Assembly (NCBI GenBank): GCA_964395665.1
Contig: CAYNDH010000116.1
Location: 1-14,867 of the forward strand
Reading direction: 5' to 3'
DNA length: 14,867 nucleotides
Source of the DNA: JAEZAF01 sp964395665
Lineage (GTDB): Bacteria; Chloroflexota; Anaerolineae; Aggregatilineales; Phototrophicaceae
Notes under the pieces: model-generated
The model's input: the letters and a program-made list of their open reading frames with translations, nothing else
Database searches by the model: none
Told to the model about the DNA's origin: nothing
Part shown: piece by piece, positions 1 to 7,443 of the stretch
Position numbering within the stretch: the stretch's first letter is position 1
Layout of the letters: the number at the start of each line of letters is the position of its first letter
Made by a program: the position numbers and the translations under genes

Positions 1-3000
1 ACTCAAAAAACCCTGCGCGACTCGGATGATGTCATGGCAGCGCCTGCTACAGCAGCACCTGCTACAGCAACGGGTGCCAGAACATCAGATGCGACAGCAA
101 CTGATTTGCAGCCAGTCGTTCAGATCGGCGATCAGATCGGCGATCTGCCGGGCAAATTCAAAAATGGCAGCGCCGCGCTGTCTGATCCGGCACGGAAAAC
201 CACCGAAGAAACGCAGTATCAGGGTTACATCAGCGGCGATCTGTTCAACGATGCCAACGACGCCATTCTGATTATCGAAATCGAAACCGGAAATATCCTG
301 AACGCCAACCGGCTGGCGTGCCGCTGGCTGGATTACAGCTTTAATGAGCTGACATCCATGTCAATTGACGCCATCGAGACACCGCTGGACTCCGATCAGC
401 AGCGTGATCTTCAGGAGATGATGTCCACCACCGGCCAACTGGTCTACGAGCAGTCTTACCGCACACGTTCCGGCGCACTGATCCCGGTGGAGATCAGCAG
501 CCGGATTATCGTCTATGAAGGCCGCAGCGCCTTCCTGTGTTTCGCACGTGACATCACCCGCCGCCGCAAATCCGAAGAGGCGGAACGGGTGCAGCGCAGC
601 CTGGCGGAAGCCCTGCGTGCCAGCGTATCGGTCCTCAATAATTCGCTGGATTTCAACGACGTGATCGAGAAGATGCTGGAACTGATCGATTACGTCGTGC
701 CGTCCGATGCTGCCAATGTGATGCGGATCGAAGGTGCGCAGGTCAAGGTCATCGCCCACCGTGGCTATACCCTTTCGCAGCCGCTGCGCCTGCCGGGGAA
801 TGCTGCCGCCGGTCAGGGGGGGATGGCCTTCCCCGGCGGCGTGATTATCACGGAAAAATCCGATGTCCAGGAACTGGCGATCAAAACGCTGGCCCGCCTG
901 AAAGATCTGCCGCTGACACAGTGGATGCACCGCAACAAACTGCCGATTCATATCTCGGACTCGAAGGAACTGCACCAGTATCGCGCCGCTTCCCCACCCA
1001 ATCAGCCGGAATTCCGTTCGCTGGTGGGCGCGCCGATTATCGTCGAGAACAATGTGATCGGCTTCATCCATCTGGAAAGCAGCAGTCCCGGCCAGTTCAG
1101 TGATGAGGATGCAGGCCGGTTGATGGCATTCGCTGATCAGGCCGGGATTGCCCTGCGCAATGCACAGCTCTTCCACCGGATGCAGAATTATGCTGATGAA
1201 CTGGAACAGCGCGTTGATGAACGCACGCTTCAGCTTACCCGTGCCAATCTGGTCTTGCAGAATCAGATCGCCGAGCGGCGCAAATTCGAGAATGCGCTGG
1301 CCGAAGAACGCAATCTGCTGCGGACGCTGATTGATACCCTGCCCGATAAGGTTTATGTCAAGGACCGCACCGGGCGCATCGTCCTGCAGAACGCCGCCGC
1401 ATCGGTTACGGACAGCCGGTCACGGCCTGTGGAAGAAACCGAAACCCGTTCCGCCGAAGCCGTCATCATCGAGCCGCTTGAAGAGGATGAACAGCTCGAA
1501 ATACCCGCCGACAGCTCGGCAGCAGCGCTGACCGTCGATCAGGTCGATCAGGTCGATCGTGCCGACGACCAGATGACTGACGACGCGATTCGCGAGACAC
1601 AGCTTGTCCCCGCGCTTCAGCTTGGGGGATCGACCGTCCACGCCCTGAATGAACGCGAACAGGCCGTCATCGAACAGGGGATCTCGATTCTCGACCAGGA
1701 ATACATGTGGTTTGACGATGATGGCGTCCAGCACTGGAGTCTGGTCACGCAGGTCCCGCTGTATGACGACAAAGGCAGTATCACCGGTCTGGTCGATGTC
1801 CAGAGCGATATCTCAGCGCTGCGCGGGGCCGAACAGGAGCTGGCGCAGGTGGTCACCGGGGCCAACTGCCTGTTATGGTCGGCCTATGTTGAAGATGACA
1901 ATGACCGCTTGCAGTGGGATCTGCGGATCTCCAGCGAAGCCGCCGCCCGCAACTTTCTGCCAGTGCGCATTCAGGATGGCCAGAGTTATACATCCGCATG
2001 GCTTGCCAGCCTGCTGCCCACCGACCGCAAACAGCGCGACGAGATCAGCCGACTGGCGATCCGCAGCCACCGCGACCATTACATGACCGAATACCGCTGT
2101 CGCCATGCCGATGGCGAGATCCGCTGGCTGTCTGAAGAAGTCCGCATCCGCCCGATCCGCCCCGGCAGATGGTCGCTGGTCGGCGTCTGTACCGACATCA
2201 CCGAGCGCAAGCAGGTCGCGCAGGCTCTGCAGGAATCGTATGAACAGCTTGACGCCCGTGTGCAGGAACGCACCCGCGATCTGACACAGGCCAATCAGAT
2301 CCTTGAAGAGCAGATGGCCGAGCGCAAACGGGCCGAAGCCGCCCTGCGCGAAAGCGAGTCGCGCTTCCGGGCGCTGGTCGAAAATGCACCGGAAGCCATT
2401 GTCGTGTTCGATGTCACCAGCGAGCGTTATATCAATGTCAATCAGAATGCCGTCCGGCTGTTCGGCGGCACACGCTCCGCACTGCTGACGAAAGGCCCGC
2501 TGGATCACTGCCCGGATTATCAGCCCAACGGTGTGAAATCCAGCGTGCTGATGCGGAAATATATTCAGGAAGCCATCCATGGCCGCACACCGGTCTTCGA
2601 ATGGCGCTACATCGGGGCTGACGGCGCCGAGATCCCGTGCGAGATGCGGCTGCTGCTGCTGCGTGATGCCGACAGCTATCTGATCCGTGGCAGCATCACC
2701 AATATCAGCGAACGACTGCACGCACAGCAGGCGCTGAAGGAAAGTGAAGAGAAATACCGTTCGTTGAGCAATCAGCTTCCGGTCGGGGCCTATCGCGCCC
2801 TGCACGATGGTCGGATTCAGTTTGCGAACCCGGCGATGGCGCGCATCCTTGGCTATGATAACCCCGACGAACTGATCGGCCTGTCGATCTATGATTTCTT
2901 CCATCTCGAAGACGGGCCGCTGACGGATGACCTGATCGTCAGGGAATTCACACCGCAGGACCCCACCGTCTTGCAGTTGGAACACCGCGTTCGTCAGCGC

Positions 3001-4803
3001 GACGGCAGCATCATCTGGGTGCGCGAGACCGGCCACATCATTCTTGATGAGCGCGGCGAAATCATCTATGTCGATTACATCTGTGAAGACATCACCGAAC
3101 AGGTGAACATCAAGCGGGCCGAGCGCAAACAGCGGCTTCTCGCAGAGGCGCTTCAGGCCGCCGCCGAAGATCTCACCCGCAGCCTTGATCTGGATAAAAT
3201 CCTTGCCCAGATGCTCCAGCACCTCACCAAGGTGATCCCGCTGTTCCGTGAGGCGACCGTTACGCTGCTGGAAGACAGCCGCGATTCGGTGCGCATTCTG
3301 CACTTTGTCACCGACAGCGAAACCGGCGTGAAGCAGCTTATCCTTCAGAAGAATATCAATCCCGCACGCTGGCCGATCATGAACCGCCTGCTGGATTCAA
3401 ATACGCCGTTTGTGATCGACGATGTGCGTAATGATTCCGACTGGATTATGATCGAAAGCCATGCATGGGCGCGGGCTTATATCGGCGCTCCGATTCAGGT
3501 TGAAGGCCGCACGATCGGCGTGATCAATCTGATTGGCGATCAGACCGGGGCCTTTACCGTCGAGCATGGTGATTGGCTGATGGCCTTCGCGAATCAGGCC
3601 GGGATGGGGGTGCAGAATGCCCGTCTCTATGAGGCCATTCAGAAACATGCACTGGAACTTCAGCAGCGGGTGGAAGAACGGACCGCCGAACTGGATACCG
3701 AACGCGCCCGCCTGCATGCCATCCTCGACTCGATGACAGAAGGTGTGGTCTTCTACGATGACACCGGCGAAACACGCTACTCCAACCGGTCACTGAACCA
3801 GCTCATCGGTTTCGAAATTGCTGATCTGATGATCCCCGATCTCTGGCATCAGGTATTTGCCGGGACGGAAGAAGAACGGATCGCATTTGAGCAAAGGTTC
3901 TCCCATATCCTTGCCAATAGTAATGTCTTCAGCACCAAATTACGCATGCGCCGCAATGACAATTACGAATTCGACGCCAGTCTGGTCAGCAGCCGTGTGC
4001 AGAACAGCGAAGGCCAGCCCATCGGGATTGTGACCGTCATCCGTGATGTGAGCCAGGAAACGCGGCTTGAGCAGCAGAAGAAGAGCTTTATCTCATCGGC
4101 ATCGCACGAACTCCGCACGCCGCTGACCAATCTCAAGACGCGCCTGTACCTCATCCGGCGGGAACCGCAGCGGCTGGAAGAACATCTGGCGGTACTGGAA
4201 ACCGTCACCAACCGGATGCGGCGGCTGGTCGAAGACCTTTTCGACATCTCGCGCTTTGAACATGGGATGATGACGCTGCAAACCGAGCTGACACATCTTC
4301 AGCCGATTCTTGAGGATCTTGCCCACCTCCAGCAGCCGGAAGCCGATAAGGTCAGCATCCAGCTAGAGGTCAAAATCCCGCCAACGCCGCTGTGGGTGAT
4401 GGTCGATGAACCACGCCTGATTCAGGTCATGACGAATCTGATCACAAACGCCATCAATCACACCCCCAAAGGGGGACATATCATCATCGATGCCATGCAG
4501 GATGAGGCGACGCATGGTGTCCGCGTCGGTGTAGACGATACCGGCAGCGGGATCACCGAAGAATTACAGCAGCAGATCTTCAAGCCATTTGTACGCGGGA
4601 AGGATCACACCAAAGGCGCCGGGCTGGGCTTAAGCATCTCCAAGGAGATCATCGAACTGCATGGCGGGCGGATCAGTGTCAGCAGTACGGTCAATGTGGG
4701 AACCCGCTTTGAGATCTGGCTGCCGCTGTACGACGAAAACGCCGTCCCGCTGGGTAACGATCTCCAGCAGGCAATGCTTACATCAGGGGATGAAACGGAA
4801 TAG
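1..4803 (+). CDS. Multi-PAS/GAF sensor histidine kinase, 5' end missing
   Basis: This is a large signal-transducing histidine kinase. Residues are counted from the ATG at 34, but the frame stays open to base 1 and that ATG has only a weak ribosome-binding site, so the true start is probably upstream. Domains in order: Ala/Thr-rich segment (1-30), PAS (about 70-176), GAF (204-376), coiled coil (389-427), PAS with an acidic insertion of about 75 residues (427-594), PAS (606-725), coiled coil (736-770), PAS (777-893), PAS (906-1022), GAF (1050-1200), coiled coil, PAS (1225-1340), HisKA and HATPase. The H-box SSASHELRTPL carries the phospho-accepting His1358. The N-box reads NLITNAINH, the G1 box VDDTGSGI and the G2 box GAGLGLSIS. 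I see no transmembrane helix or receiver domain, so it looks cytoplasmic and would need a separate response regulator, which is not in this window. Family assignment is firm; the ligand or cue is unknown. Confidence 0.95.
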   Translation, partial: TQKTLRDSDDVMAAPATAAPATATGARTSDATATDLQPVVQIGDQIGDLPGKFKNGSAALSDPARKTTEETQYQGYISGDLFNDANDAILIIEIETGNILNANRLACRWLDYSFNELTSMSIDAIETPLDSDQQRDLQEMMSTTGQLVYEQSYRTRSGALIPVEISSRIIVYEGRSAFLCFARDITRRRKSEEAERVQRSLAEALRASVSVLNNSLDFNDVIEKMLELIDYVVPSDAANVMRIEGAQVKVIAHRGYTLSQPLRLPGNAAAGQGGMAFPGGVIITEKSDVQELAIKTLARLKDLPLTQWMHRNKLPIHISDSKELHQYRAASPPNQPEFRSLVGAPIIVENNVIGFIHLESSSPGQFSDEDAGRLMAFADQAGIALRNAQLFHRMQNYADELEQRVDERTLQLTRANLVLQNQIAERRKFENALAEERNLLRTLIDTLPDKVYVKDRTGRIVLQNAAASVTDSRSRPVEETETRSAEAVIIEPLEEDEQLEIPADSSAAALTVDQVDQVDRADDQMTDDAIRETQLVPALQLGGSTVHALNEREQAVIEQGISILDQEYMWFDDDGVQHWSLVTQVPLYDDKGSITGLVDVQSDISALRGAEQELAQVVTGANCLLWSAYVEDDNDRLQWDLRISSEAAARNFLPVRIQDGQSYTSAWLASLLPTDRKQRDEISRLAIRSHRDHYMTEYRCRHADGEIRWLSEEVRIRPIRPGRWSLVGVCTDITERKQVAQALQESYEQLDARVQERTRDLTQANQILEEQMAERKRAEAALRESESRFRALVENAPEAIVVFDVTSERYINVNQNAVRLFGGTRSALLTKGPLDHCPDYQPNGVKSSVLMRKYIQEAIHGRTPVFEWRYIGADGAEIPCEMRLLLLRDADSYLIRGSITNISERLHAQQALKESEEKYRSLSNQLPVGAYRALHDGRIQFANPAMARILGYDNPDELIGLSIYDFFHLEDGPLTDDLIVREFTPQDPTVLQLEHRVRQRDGSIIWVRETGHIILDERGEIIYVDYICEDITEQVNIKRAERKQRLLAEALQAAAEDLTRSLDLDKILAQMLQHLTKVIPLFREATVTLLEDSRDSVRILHFVTDSETGVKQLILQKNINPARWPIMNRLLDSNTPFVIDDVRNDSDWIMIESHAWARAYIGAPIQVEGRTIGVINLIGDQTGAFTVEHGDWLMAFANQAGMGVQNARLYEAIQKHALELQQRVEERTAELDTERARLHAILDSMTEGVVFYDDTGETRYSNRSLNQLIGFEIADLMIPDLWHQVFAGTEEERIAFEQRFSHILANSNVFSTKLRMRRNDNYEFDASLVSSRVQNSEGQPIGIVTVIRDVSQETRLEQQKKSFISSASHELRTPLTNLKTRLYLIRREPQRLEEHLAVLETVTNRMRRLVEDLFDISRFEHGMMTLQTELTHLQPILEDLAHLQQPEADKVSIQLEVKIPPTPLWVMVDEPRLIQVMTNLITNAINHTPKGGHIIIDAMQDEATHGVRVGVDDTGSGITEELQQQIFKPFVRGKDHTKGAGLGLSISKEIIELHGGRISVSSTVNVGTRFEIWLPLYDENAVPLGNDLQQAMLTSGDETE
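121..144 (+). repeat. 12-bp direct repeat inside the kinase gene
   Basis: CAGATCGGCGAT occurs twice back to back, encoding IGDQIGD in the low-complexity N-terminal region of the kinase. Just upstream, CCTGCTACAGCA is also repeated (starting at about 50 and 58). These in-frame repeats suggest slippage-driven length variation in a linker. Confidence 0.8.
1534..1558 (+). repeat. 9-bp tandem repeat in the PAS2 insertion
   Basis: GTCGATCAG is present in 2.8 tandem units (1534-1542, 1543-1551, 1552-1558), encoding VDQVDQVDR. It sits in the acidic insertion that interrupts the second PAS domain of the kinase and keeps the reading frame. Confidence 0.85.
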
Positions 4804-4807
4804 CACC

Positions 4808-4835
4808 AAAGCCCTTATCATCAGGGCTTATTGTC
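4808..4835 (+). terminator. Weak intrinsic terminator after the kinase gene
   Basis: Five bases after the kinase stop codon, AAGCCC (4809-4814) can pair with GGGCTT (4824-4829) around a 9-nt loop, followed by a broken T-rich stretch (TTATTGTCTGTTTCTT). The stem is only 6 bp and the T-tract is interrupted, so it is at best a weak terminator. Confidence 0.4.
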
Positions 4836-4956
4836 TGTTTCTTACCGGAGACATTCTGAAAGATGTGTACCTCAAGGCGCTGCAAAAGACCGTTAATCCG
4901 CAGTGGGCGTTAGGCGTGGGATAGCAGCAGATTTTCGATCTGTTCAGAGGATGATC

Positions 4957-5027
4957 GTGATCAGGGCCGGACGAATCCGGCCCCAACACCCTATGCAGGC
5001 CGTAGGGACGCACTTCTGTGCGTCCGC
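4957..5027 (+). repeat. Dispersed two-hairpin repeat, copy A
   Basis: This 71-bp intergenic element lies between the convergent kinase and metK genes. It begins GTGATC, forms a hairpin GGGCCGGA (4964-4971) / TCCGGCCC (4976-4983) with loop CGAA, then has GTAGGGAC and a second perfect 8-bp hairpin GGACGCAC (5006-5013) / GTGCGTCC (5018-5025) with loop TTCT, ending GTCCGC. A diverged copy of the same length and order lies at 9776-9846. The layout resembles REP/MITE-like hairpin repeats. The rest of the 4804-5071 spacer holds nothing else I can identify, apart from a short hairpin GACAG/CTGTC (5057-5071) abutting the metK stop codon. Confidence 0.7.
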
Positions 5028-5071
5028 CACCGCCGCAGATTTTTCAATGACATACTGACAGCGAACCTGTC

Positions 5072-6331
5072 TTACAGACCGGCGTCGGCCCGCAGTGCTT
5101 CGGCCTTGTCGGTGCGTTCCCACGGGACTTCGATATCCTCACGGCCAAAGTGACCGTAAGCCGCCACCTGATGATAAATCGGGCGGCGCAGATCGAGATC
5201 GCGGATGATGGCCGCCGGACGCATATCGAAATTCTTGCGGATCAGCTCGATGATCTTCTCATCAGAGACCGCACCCGTGCCGAAGGTCTCGACCGCCAGT
5301 GAGGTCGGCTGTGCGACACCGATGGCATATGACACCTGAAGCTCAAAGCGGTGGGCCAGCCCCGCTGCGACGACATTCTTGGCGATATAGCGCGCCATGT
5401 ACGCCGCGCTGCGGTCTACCTTGGTGGCATCCTTGCCGGAGAACGCACCGCCGCCGTGACGGGCAACGCCGCCGTAAGTATCAACGATGATCTTGCGACC
5501 GGTCAGGCCAGCATCACCCAGCGGGCCGCCGGTGACAAATCGCCCGGTCGGGTTGACGAAAATGCGGGTGTTCTCGTCGATCAGGTCCGCCGGGACGACC
5601 TGACGGATGATGTCATTGATCACCACATGCCGGATCTGCTCCTGCGAGATCTCCGGCGCGTGCTGGGTTGAGATCACGATCGCATCGACGCGCTTAGGCT
5701 GTCCATGAGCGTATTCGACCGTCACCTGACTCTTGGCATCCGGGCGCAGCCAGAGGATCTCACCGGATTTACGCGCCTCGGCCAGACGCCGCACCAGCTT
5801 ATGGGACAGTGAGATCGTCAGCGGCATCAGTTCCGGTGTTTCGTCGCAGGCAAAACCGATCATCATGCCCTGATCACCTGCGCCAGTCGCTTCGATCTGC
5901 TCATCGTTGAGGCTATCGGCTGTGCCTTCGCGGGCTTCCAGCGCGGTATCCACGCCCTGCGCGATGTCCGCTGACTGTTCCTTGATCGCGACCAGCACGC
6001 CGCAGGTTTCGGCATCGAAGCCGTACTTGCCACGGGTATAACCGATCTTGGTCACGGTTTCGCGCACGATCTTCTCGATATCGACATAGGTACTGGTGGT
6101 GATTTCGCCAAAGACCACCACCAGCCCGGTGGTAGTAGCGACTTCGCAGGCGACGCGGGCATTCGGGTCTTTTGCAAGGATCGCGTCCAGCACTGCATCA
6201 GAAATCTGGTCACACATCTTGTCAGGATGGCCTTCAGATACCGACTCCGACGTGTAGAAATACTGCGGGGATGACATAAAGGTGATATTCGATGTCGCCG
6301 TCGAAGGCGATTGGTGCTGAAGCGCGCTCAT
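5072..6331 (-). CDS. metK: S-adenosylmethionine synthetase
   Basis: MetK makes S-adenosylmethionine from methionine and ATP in the cytoplasm. The 419-residue product is near the usual length (about 380-420) with a short N-terminal extension. Diagnostic segments are visible: YFYTSESVSEGHPDKMCDQ near the start, GAGDQGMMIGFA in the middle, and the glycine-rich GGAFSGKDATKVDRSAAY loop, plus FVTGGPLGDAGLTGRKI. I chose the ATG at 6331 because AAAGG lies 12 nt upstream (6344-6348). The internal ATG at 6277, which would give the more typical N-terminus MSSPQYFYTSES, has no clear ribosome-binding site. The gene appears monocistronic, convergent with the kinase gene, and controlled by the SAM-I riboswitch and terminator directly upstream, so high SAM should switch it off. 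Confidence 0.98.
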   Translation of the reverse strand: MSALQHQSPSTATSNITFMSSPQYFYTSESVSEGHPDKMCDQISDAVLDAILAKDPNARVACEVATTTGLVVVFGEITTSTYVDIEKIVRETVTKIGYTRGKYGFDAETCGVLVAIKEQSADIAQGVDTALEAREGTADSLNDEQIEATGAGDQGMMIGFACDETPELMPLTISLSHKLVRRLAEARKSGEILWLRPDAKSQVTVEYAHGQPKRVDAIVISTQHAPEISQEQIRHVVINDIIRQVVPADLIDENTRIFVNPTGRFVTGGPLGDAGLTGRKIIVDTYGGVARHGGGAFSGKDATKVDRSAAYMARYIAKNVVAAGLAHRFELQVSYAIGVAQPTSLAVETFGTGAVSDEKIIELIRKNFDMRPAAIIRDLDLRRPIYHQVAAYGHFGREDIEVPWERTDKAEALRADAGL

Positions 6332-6354
6332 GATCTGGTTGTACCTTTCTGGAT

Positions 6355-6390
6355 AAACAAAAACGCCTCTCTGGATGGATAAGAGAGGAC
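6355..6390 (-). terminator. Riboswitch-controlled intrinsic terminator ahead of metK
   Basis: On the minus strand CCTCTCT (6388-6382) pairs with AGAGAGG (6372-6366) around a 9-nt loop, extended by a CG clamp and followed by TTTTTGTTT (6363-6355). The competing antiterminator is visible: GAUGAGAAUGGAC (6420-6408, containing the 3' strand of riboswitch stem P1) can pair with GUCCUCUCUUAUC (6390-6378), giving 11 of 13 pairs including one G-U. SAM binding stabilises P1, frees the terminator arm and stops transcription. Confidence 0.9.
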
Positions 6391-6414
6391 GCTGGTCATG
6401 CGGGATTGTCCATT

Positions 6415-6537
6415 CTCATCTGCCAGAGTGTGCGGGCCGTGATTCGGGCCTGCCATTCTGCCGGATTTGGCACCTTCCTGGCGCTCCAGGGGTTGCCGCG
6501 AGTTCACCGAGCCGGTCTCTCCCTCGCTCATGATGAG
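6415..6537 (-). promoter_or_regulatory. SAM-I (S-box) riboswitch aptamer
   Basis: The minus-strand leader of metK matches the S-box layout. P1 is CTCATC (6537-6532) paired with GATGAG (6420-6415). Between them come the conserved core GAGGGAGAGACCGGCTC, then GGTGAACTCGCGGCAACC, a P3 hairpin CCTGG/CCAGG, the hallmark AGGAAGGTGCCAAATCC, and a P4 hairpin GGCCCG/CGGGCC-type arm. S-box RNAs bind S-adenosylmethionine and normally repress methionine and SAM genes, which fits its place before metK. This is recognition by eye of a known class; the core elements are all present and in order. Confidence 0.96.
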
Positions 6538-6551
6538 TGCAAATTTGCACT
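6536..6551. promoter_or_regulatory. 16-bp perfect palindrome, possible operator
   Basis: AGTGCAAATTTGCACT is a perfect 16-bp inverted repeat between the predicted metK start site (about 6559) and the riboswitch P1 stem, overlapping P1 by two bases. It also lies upstream of the divergent gene at 6694. It could be a dimeric repressor site, or at RNA level a 5' hairpin (AGTGCA-AATT-TGCACT) protecting the leader. The sequence shows only the symmetry; the role is inference. Confidence 0.5.
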
Positions 6552-6565
6552 GTATGTGGTGAGGG

Positions 6566-6594
6566 ATGATACATGACGAGTGGGGAGGTGTCAA
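6566..6594 (-). promoter_or_regulatory. Promoter of metK
   Basis: On the minus strand a perfect -35 TTGACA (6594-6589) is followed after exactly 17 bp by the -10 TATCAT (6571-6566). The implied start, near 6559, leaves about 20 nt before the riboswitch P1 stem, which is the expected geometry for a riboswitch leader. Confidence 0.85.
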
Positions 6595-6654
6595 ATGCGG
6601 ATTTGCAGACAGAGCAATCGTGAGACGGCAGAAATATTGATAACCGCTTTGCAG

Positions 6655-6660
6655 TATAAT
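6655..6660 (+). promoter_or_regulatory. -10 box of the antitoxin-like gene
   Basis: A consensus TATAAT lies 33 bp upstream of the ATG at 6694, giving a short leader starting near 6667. No good -35 is seen: TTGATA (6637-6642) is only 12 bp away, so this promoter may depend on an activator or a weak -35. Confidence 0.55.
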
Positions 6661-6693
6661 AGGCATCACACACGTACAAAGAGATCCACCATC

Positions 6694-6944
6694 ATGTCAG
6701 ACTATATTCTGAAATTCGACGAAACCGAAGCCGTTCGTATTTCGCAGCTTGCGAAGGAACGCGGCTATACCTCACCGATGGATTATCTGCGGGCGCTGGT
6801 GGCGGCGGATGCACTGGTCGATATGCTGCGGGAAGACTGGCAGGATGCTGACCAGAGCGCGCAGGAGATCGAAACTTCATTTCGCGAAGCATGGCATGAC
6901 GCGATGACAGGTAATGCACTTCCCATCGAGACGCTTTGGGATGA
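6694..6944 (+). CDS. Small antitoxin-like protein, cut by assembly gap
   Basis: The first 83 residues are readable and then run into gap 1. The protein begins MSDYILKFDETEAVRISQLAKERGY, a short strand followed by helices as in ribbon-helix-helix or related antitoxins. It then has an acidic middle (LREDWQDADQSAQEIE) and a C-terminal part SFREAWHDAMTGNALPIETLWD of the kind seen at the ends of small antitoxin-like proteins, so probably only a few residues are missing. A TATAAT box lies upstream; GAGA at 6681-6684 is only a weak ribosome-binding site. A toxin partner, if any, would lie in the gap, because nothing toxin-like follows at 7045. The 11 codons after the gap are in frame only if the gap is truly 100 bp, which is doubtful. 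Function is tentative. Confidence 0.6.
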
Positions 6945-7044
6945 NNNNNNNNNNNNNNNNNNNNNNNNNNNNNNNNNNNNNNNNNNNNNNNNNNNNNNNN
7001 NNNNNNNNNNNNNNNNNNNNNNNNNNNNNNNNNNNNNNNNNNNN
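6945..7044. other. Assembly gap 1 (100 N)
   Basis: Exactly 100 N, the conventional placeholder for a scaffold gap of unknown length. It removes the 3' end of the antitoxin-like gene and anything following it. The 76 bases after it (7045-7120), up to the next promoter, show no gene. Confidence 0.95.
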
Positions 7045-7120
7045 TCACCACAAAACCACCCACTGCCCCCCGATTTCTGATCATTTTTGTGCCTGAATAG
7101 AAGCAATTTCCACCAATTTC

Positions 7121-7148
7121 TTGACAGGATCAGAAAAACTGTTATTCT
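7121..7148 (+). promoter_or_regulatory. Promoter of the structured leader and sulfur operon
   Basis: A perfect -35 TTGACA (7121-7126) is followed after 16 bp by the -10 TATTCT (7143-7148). Transcription would begin near 7155-7157. I find no comparably good promoter between here and the rhodanese gene, so this one probably drives the structured RNA and, on read-through, the operon. Confidence 0.75.
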
Positions 7149-7154
7149 CTCGCT

Positions 7155-7330
7155 CGATATTTCGCCACAAGGAATCAATAACGGTGTACAGCTTCTCTGC
7201 CAAGACCTGCTCGATGTGTATGATGTGTTGTATGGACTGCCATCACAGCCAGGGTCTTGTGCTGCCGCACCGCTGATTGCCTTCAGCGCCGCCAACAAAA
7301 CGCCCTGGCTCGTGCCGGGGCGTTTTTTTT
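7155..7330 (+). ncRNA. Unidentified rod-like structured RNA or attenuator leader
   Basis: Between a strong promoter and a strong terminator lies RNA with no coding sequence but a long interrupted stem. Pairs: AAGG (7169-7172)/CCTT (7280-7283); AATC (7173-7176)/GATT (7275-7278); CGGTG (7182-7186)/CACCG (7268-7272); CAGC (7189-7192)/GCTG (7261-7264); AAGACCTG (7202-7209)/CAGGGTCTT (7250-7258, one bulged G); and an apical ATGG (7232-7235)/CCAT (7240-7243). A 9-nt by 2-nt asymmetric loop sits in the middle. AGCCAGGGT (7247-7255) is also complementary to GCCCTGGCT (7302-7310) of the following terminator, so the rod, an antiterminator and the terminator cannot all form at once. That is the usual logic of a riboswitch or attenuator. 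I recognise no known class; a free-standing 6S-like RNA is the main alternative. Confidence 0.6.
7300..7330 (+). terminator. Strong intrinsic terminator T1
   Basis: ACGCCCTGGC (7300-7309) pairs over 10 bp (one G-U) with GCCGGGGCGT (7314-7323) around loop TCGT, followed by eight T (7323-7330). It ends the structured RNA and may be the regulated terminator of the sulfur operon. Confidence 0.93.
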
Positions 7331-7347
7331 CTGCCTTCTGACAGAAC

Positions 7348-7380
7348 ACGCCCCGGTCCAACACGAACCGGGGCGTTTTT
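7348..7380 (+). terminator. Strong intrinsic terminator T2
   Basis: ACGCCCCGGT (7348-7357) pairs perfectly with ACCGGGGCGT (7367-7376) around a 9-nt loop, followed by five T. Its stem closely resembles that of T1, 18 bp upstream, as if duplicated. Two tandem terminators make leak-through to the operon small unless something opens both. Confidence 0.9.
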
Positions 7381-7416
7381 GTCAGGGGCCAGTGGCTTAG
7401 ACAAGAAAGGTACTCG

Positions 7417-7443
7417 ATGAAAACCTGTTGTATGCCAGCCTGA
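7417..7443 (+). CDS. Candidate Cys-Cys-Met leader peptide MKTCCMPA
   Basis: An eight-codon reading frame (MKTCCMPA, stop TGA) begins 6 nt after AGAAAGG (7404-7410), a good ribosome-binding site. It has two consecutive cysteine codons and a following methionine, and lies 68 nt before a CysA2-like sulfurtransferase and a sulfur transporter. In mycobacteria short polycysteine reading frames ahead of sulfur genes, including cysA2, have been reported as cysteine-responsive attenuators (from memory). Downstream, CCTCA (7463-7467) can pair with TGAGG (7496-7500), hiding the rhodanese Shine-Dalgarno, so ribosome position could set translation. So short a frame can arise by chance, hence modest confidence. 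Confidence 0.4.
   Translation: MKTCCMPA

Noticed and set aside
34..36. ATG at 34 as the true kinase start
   Set aside because: The frame is open to base 1 and no good ribosome-binding site precedes the ATG, so the gene most likely starts outside the window.
1873..3303. 476-codon open frame on the minus strand inside the kinase gene
   Set aside because: It is antisense to well-conserved PAS domains of the plus-strand kinase, has no recognisable domain, and is the kind of long antisense frame GC-rich coding DNA produces.
6637..6642. TTGATA as the -35 of the antitoxin-like gene
   Set aside because: Only 12 bp separate it from TATAAT, too short for normal sigma-70 geometry.
6328..6669. Minus-strand frame of 113 codons upstream of metK
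   Set aside because: It covers the metK promoter and SAM-I riboswitch, which explain this sequence better than a protein.
7155..7330. 6S RNA as the identity of the structured RNA
   Set aside because: The rod with a central asymmetric loop is reminiscent, but I could not match 6S consensus elements, and the overlap with the terminator arm points to a switch. Kept only as the main alternative.
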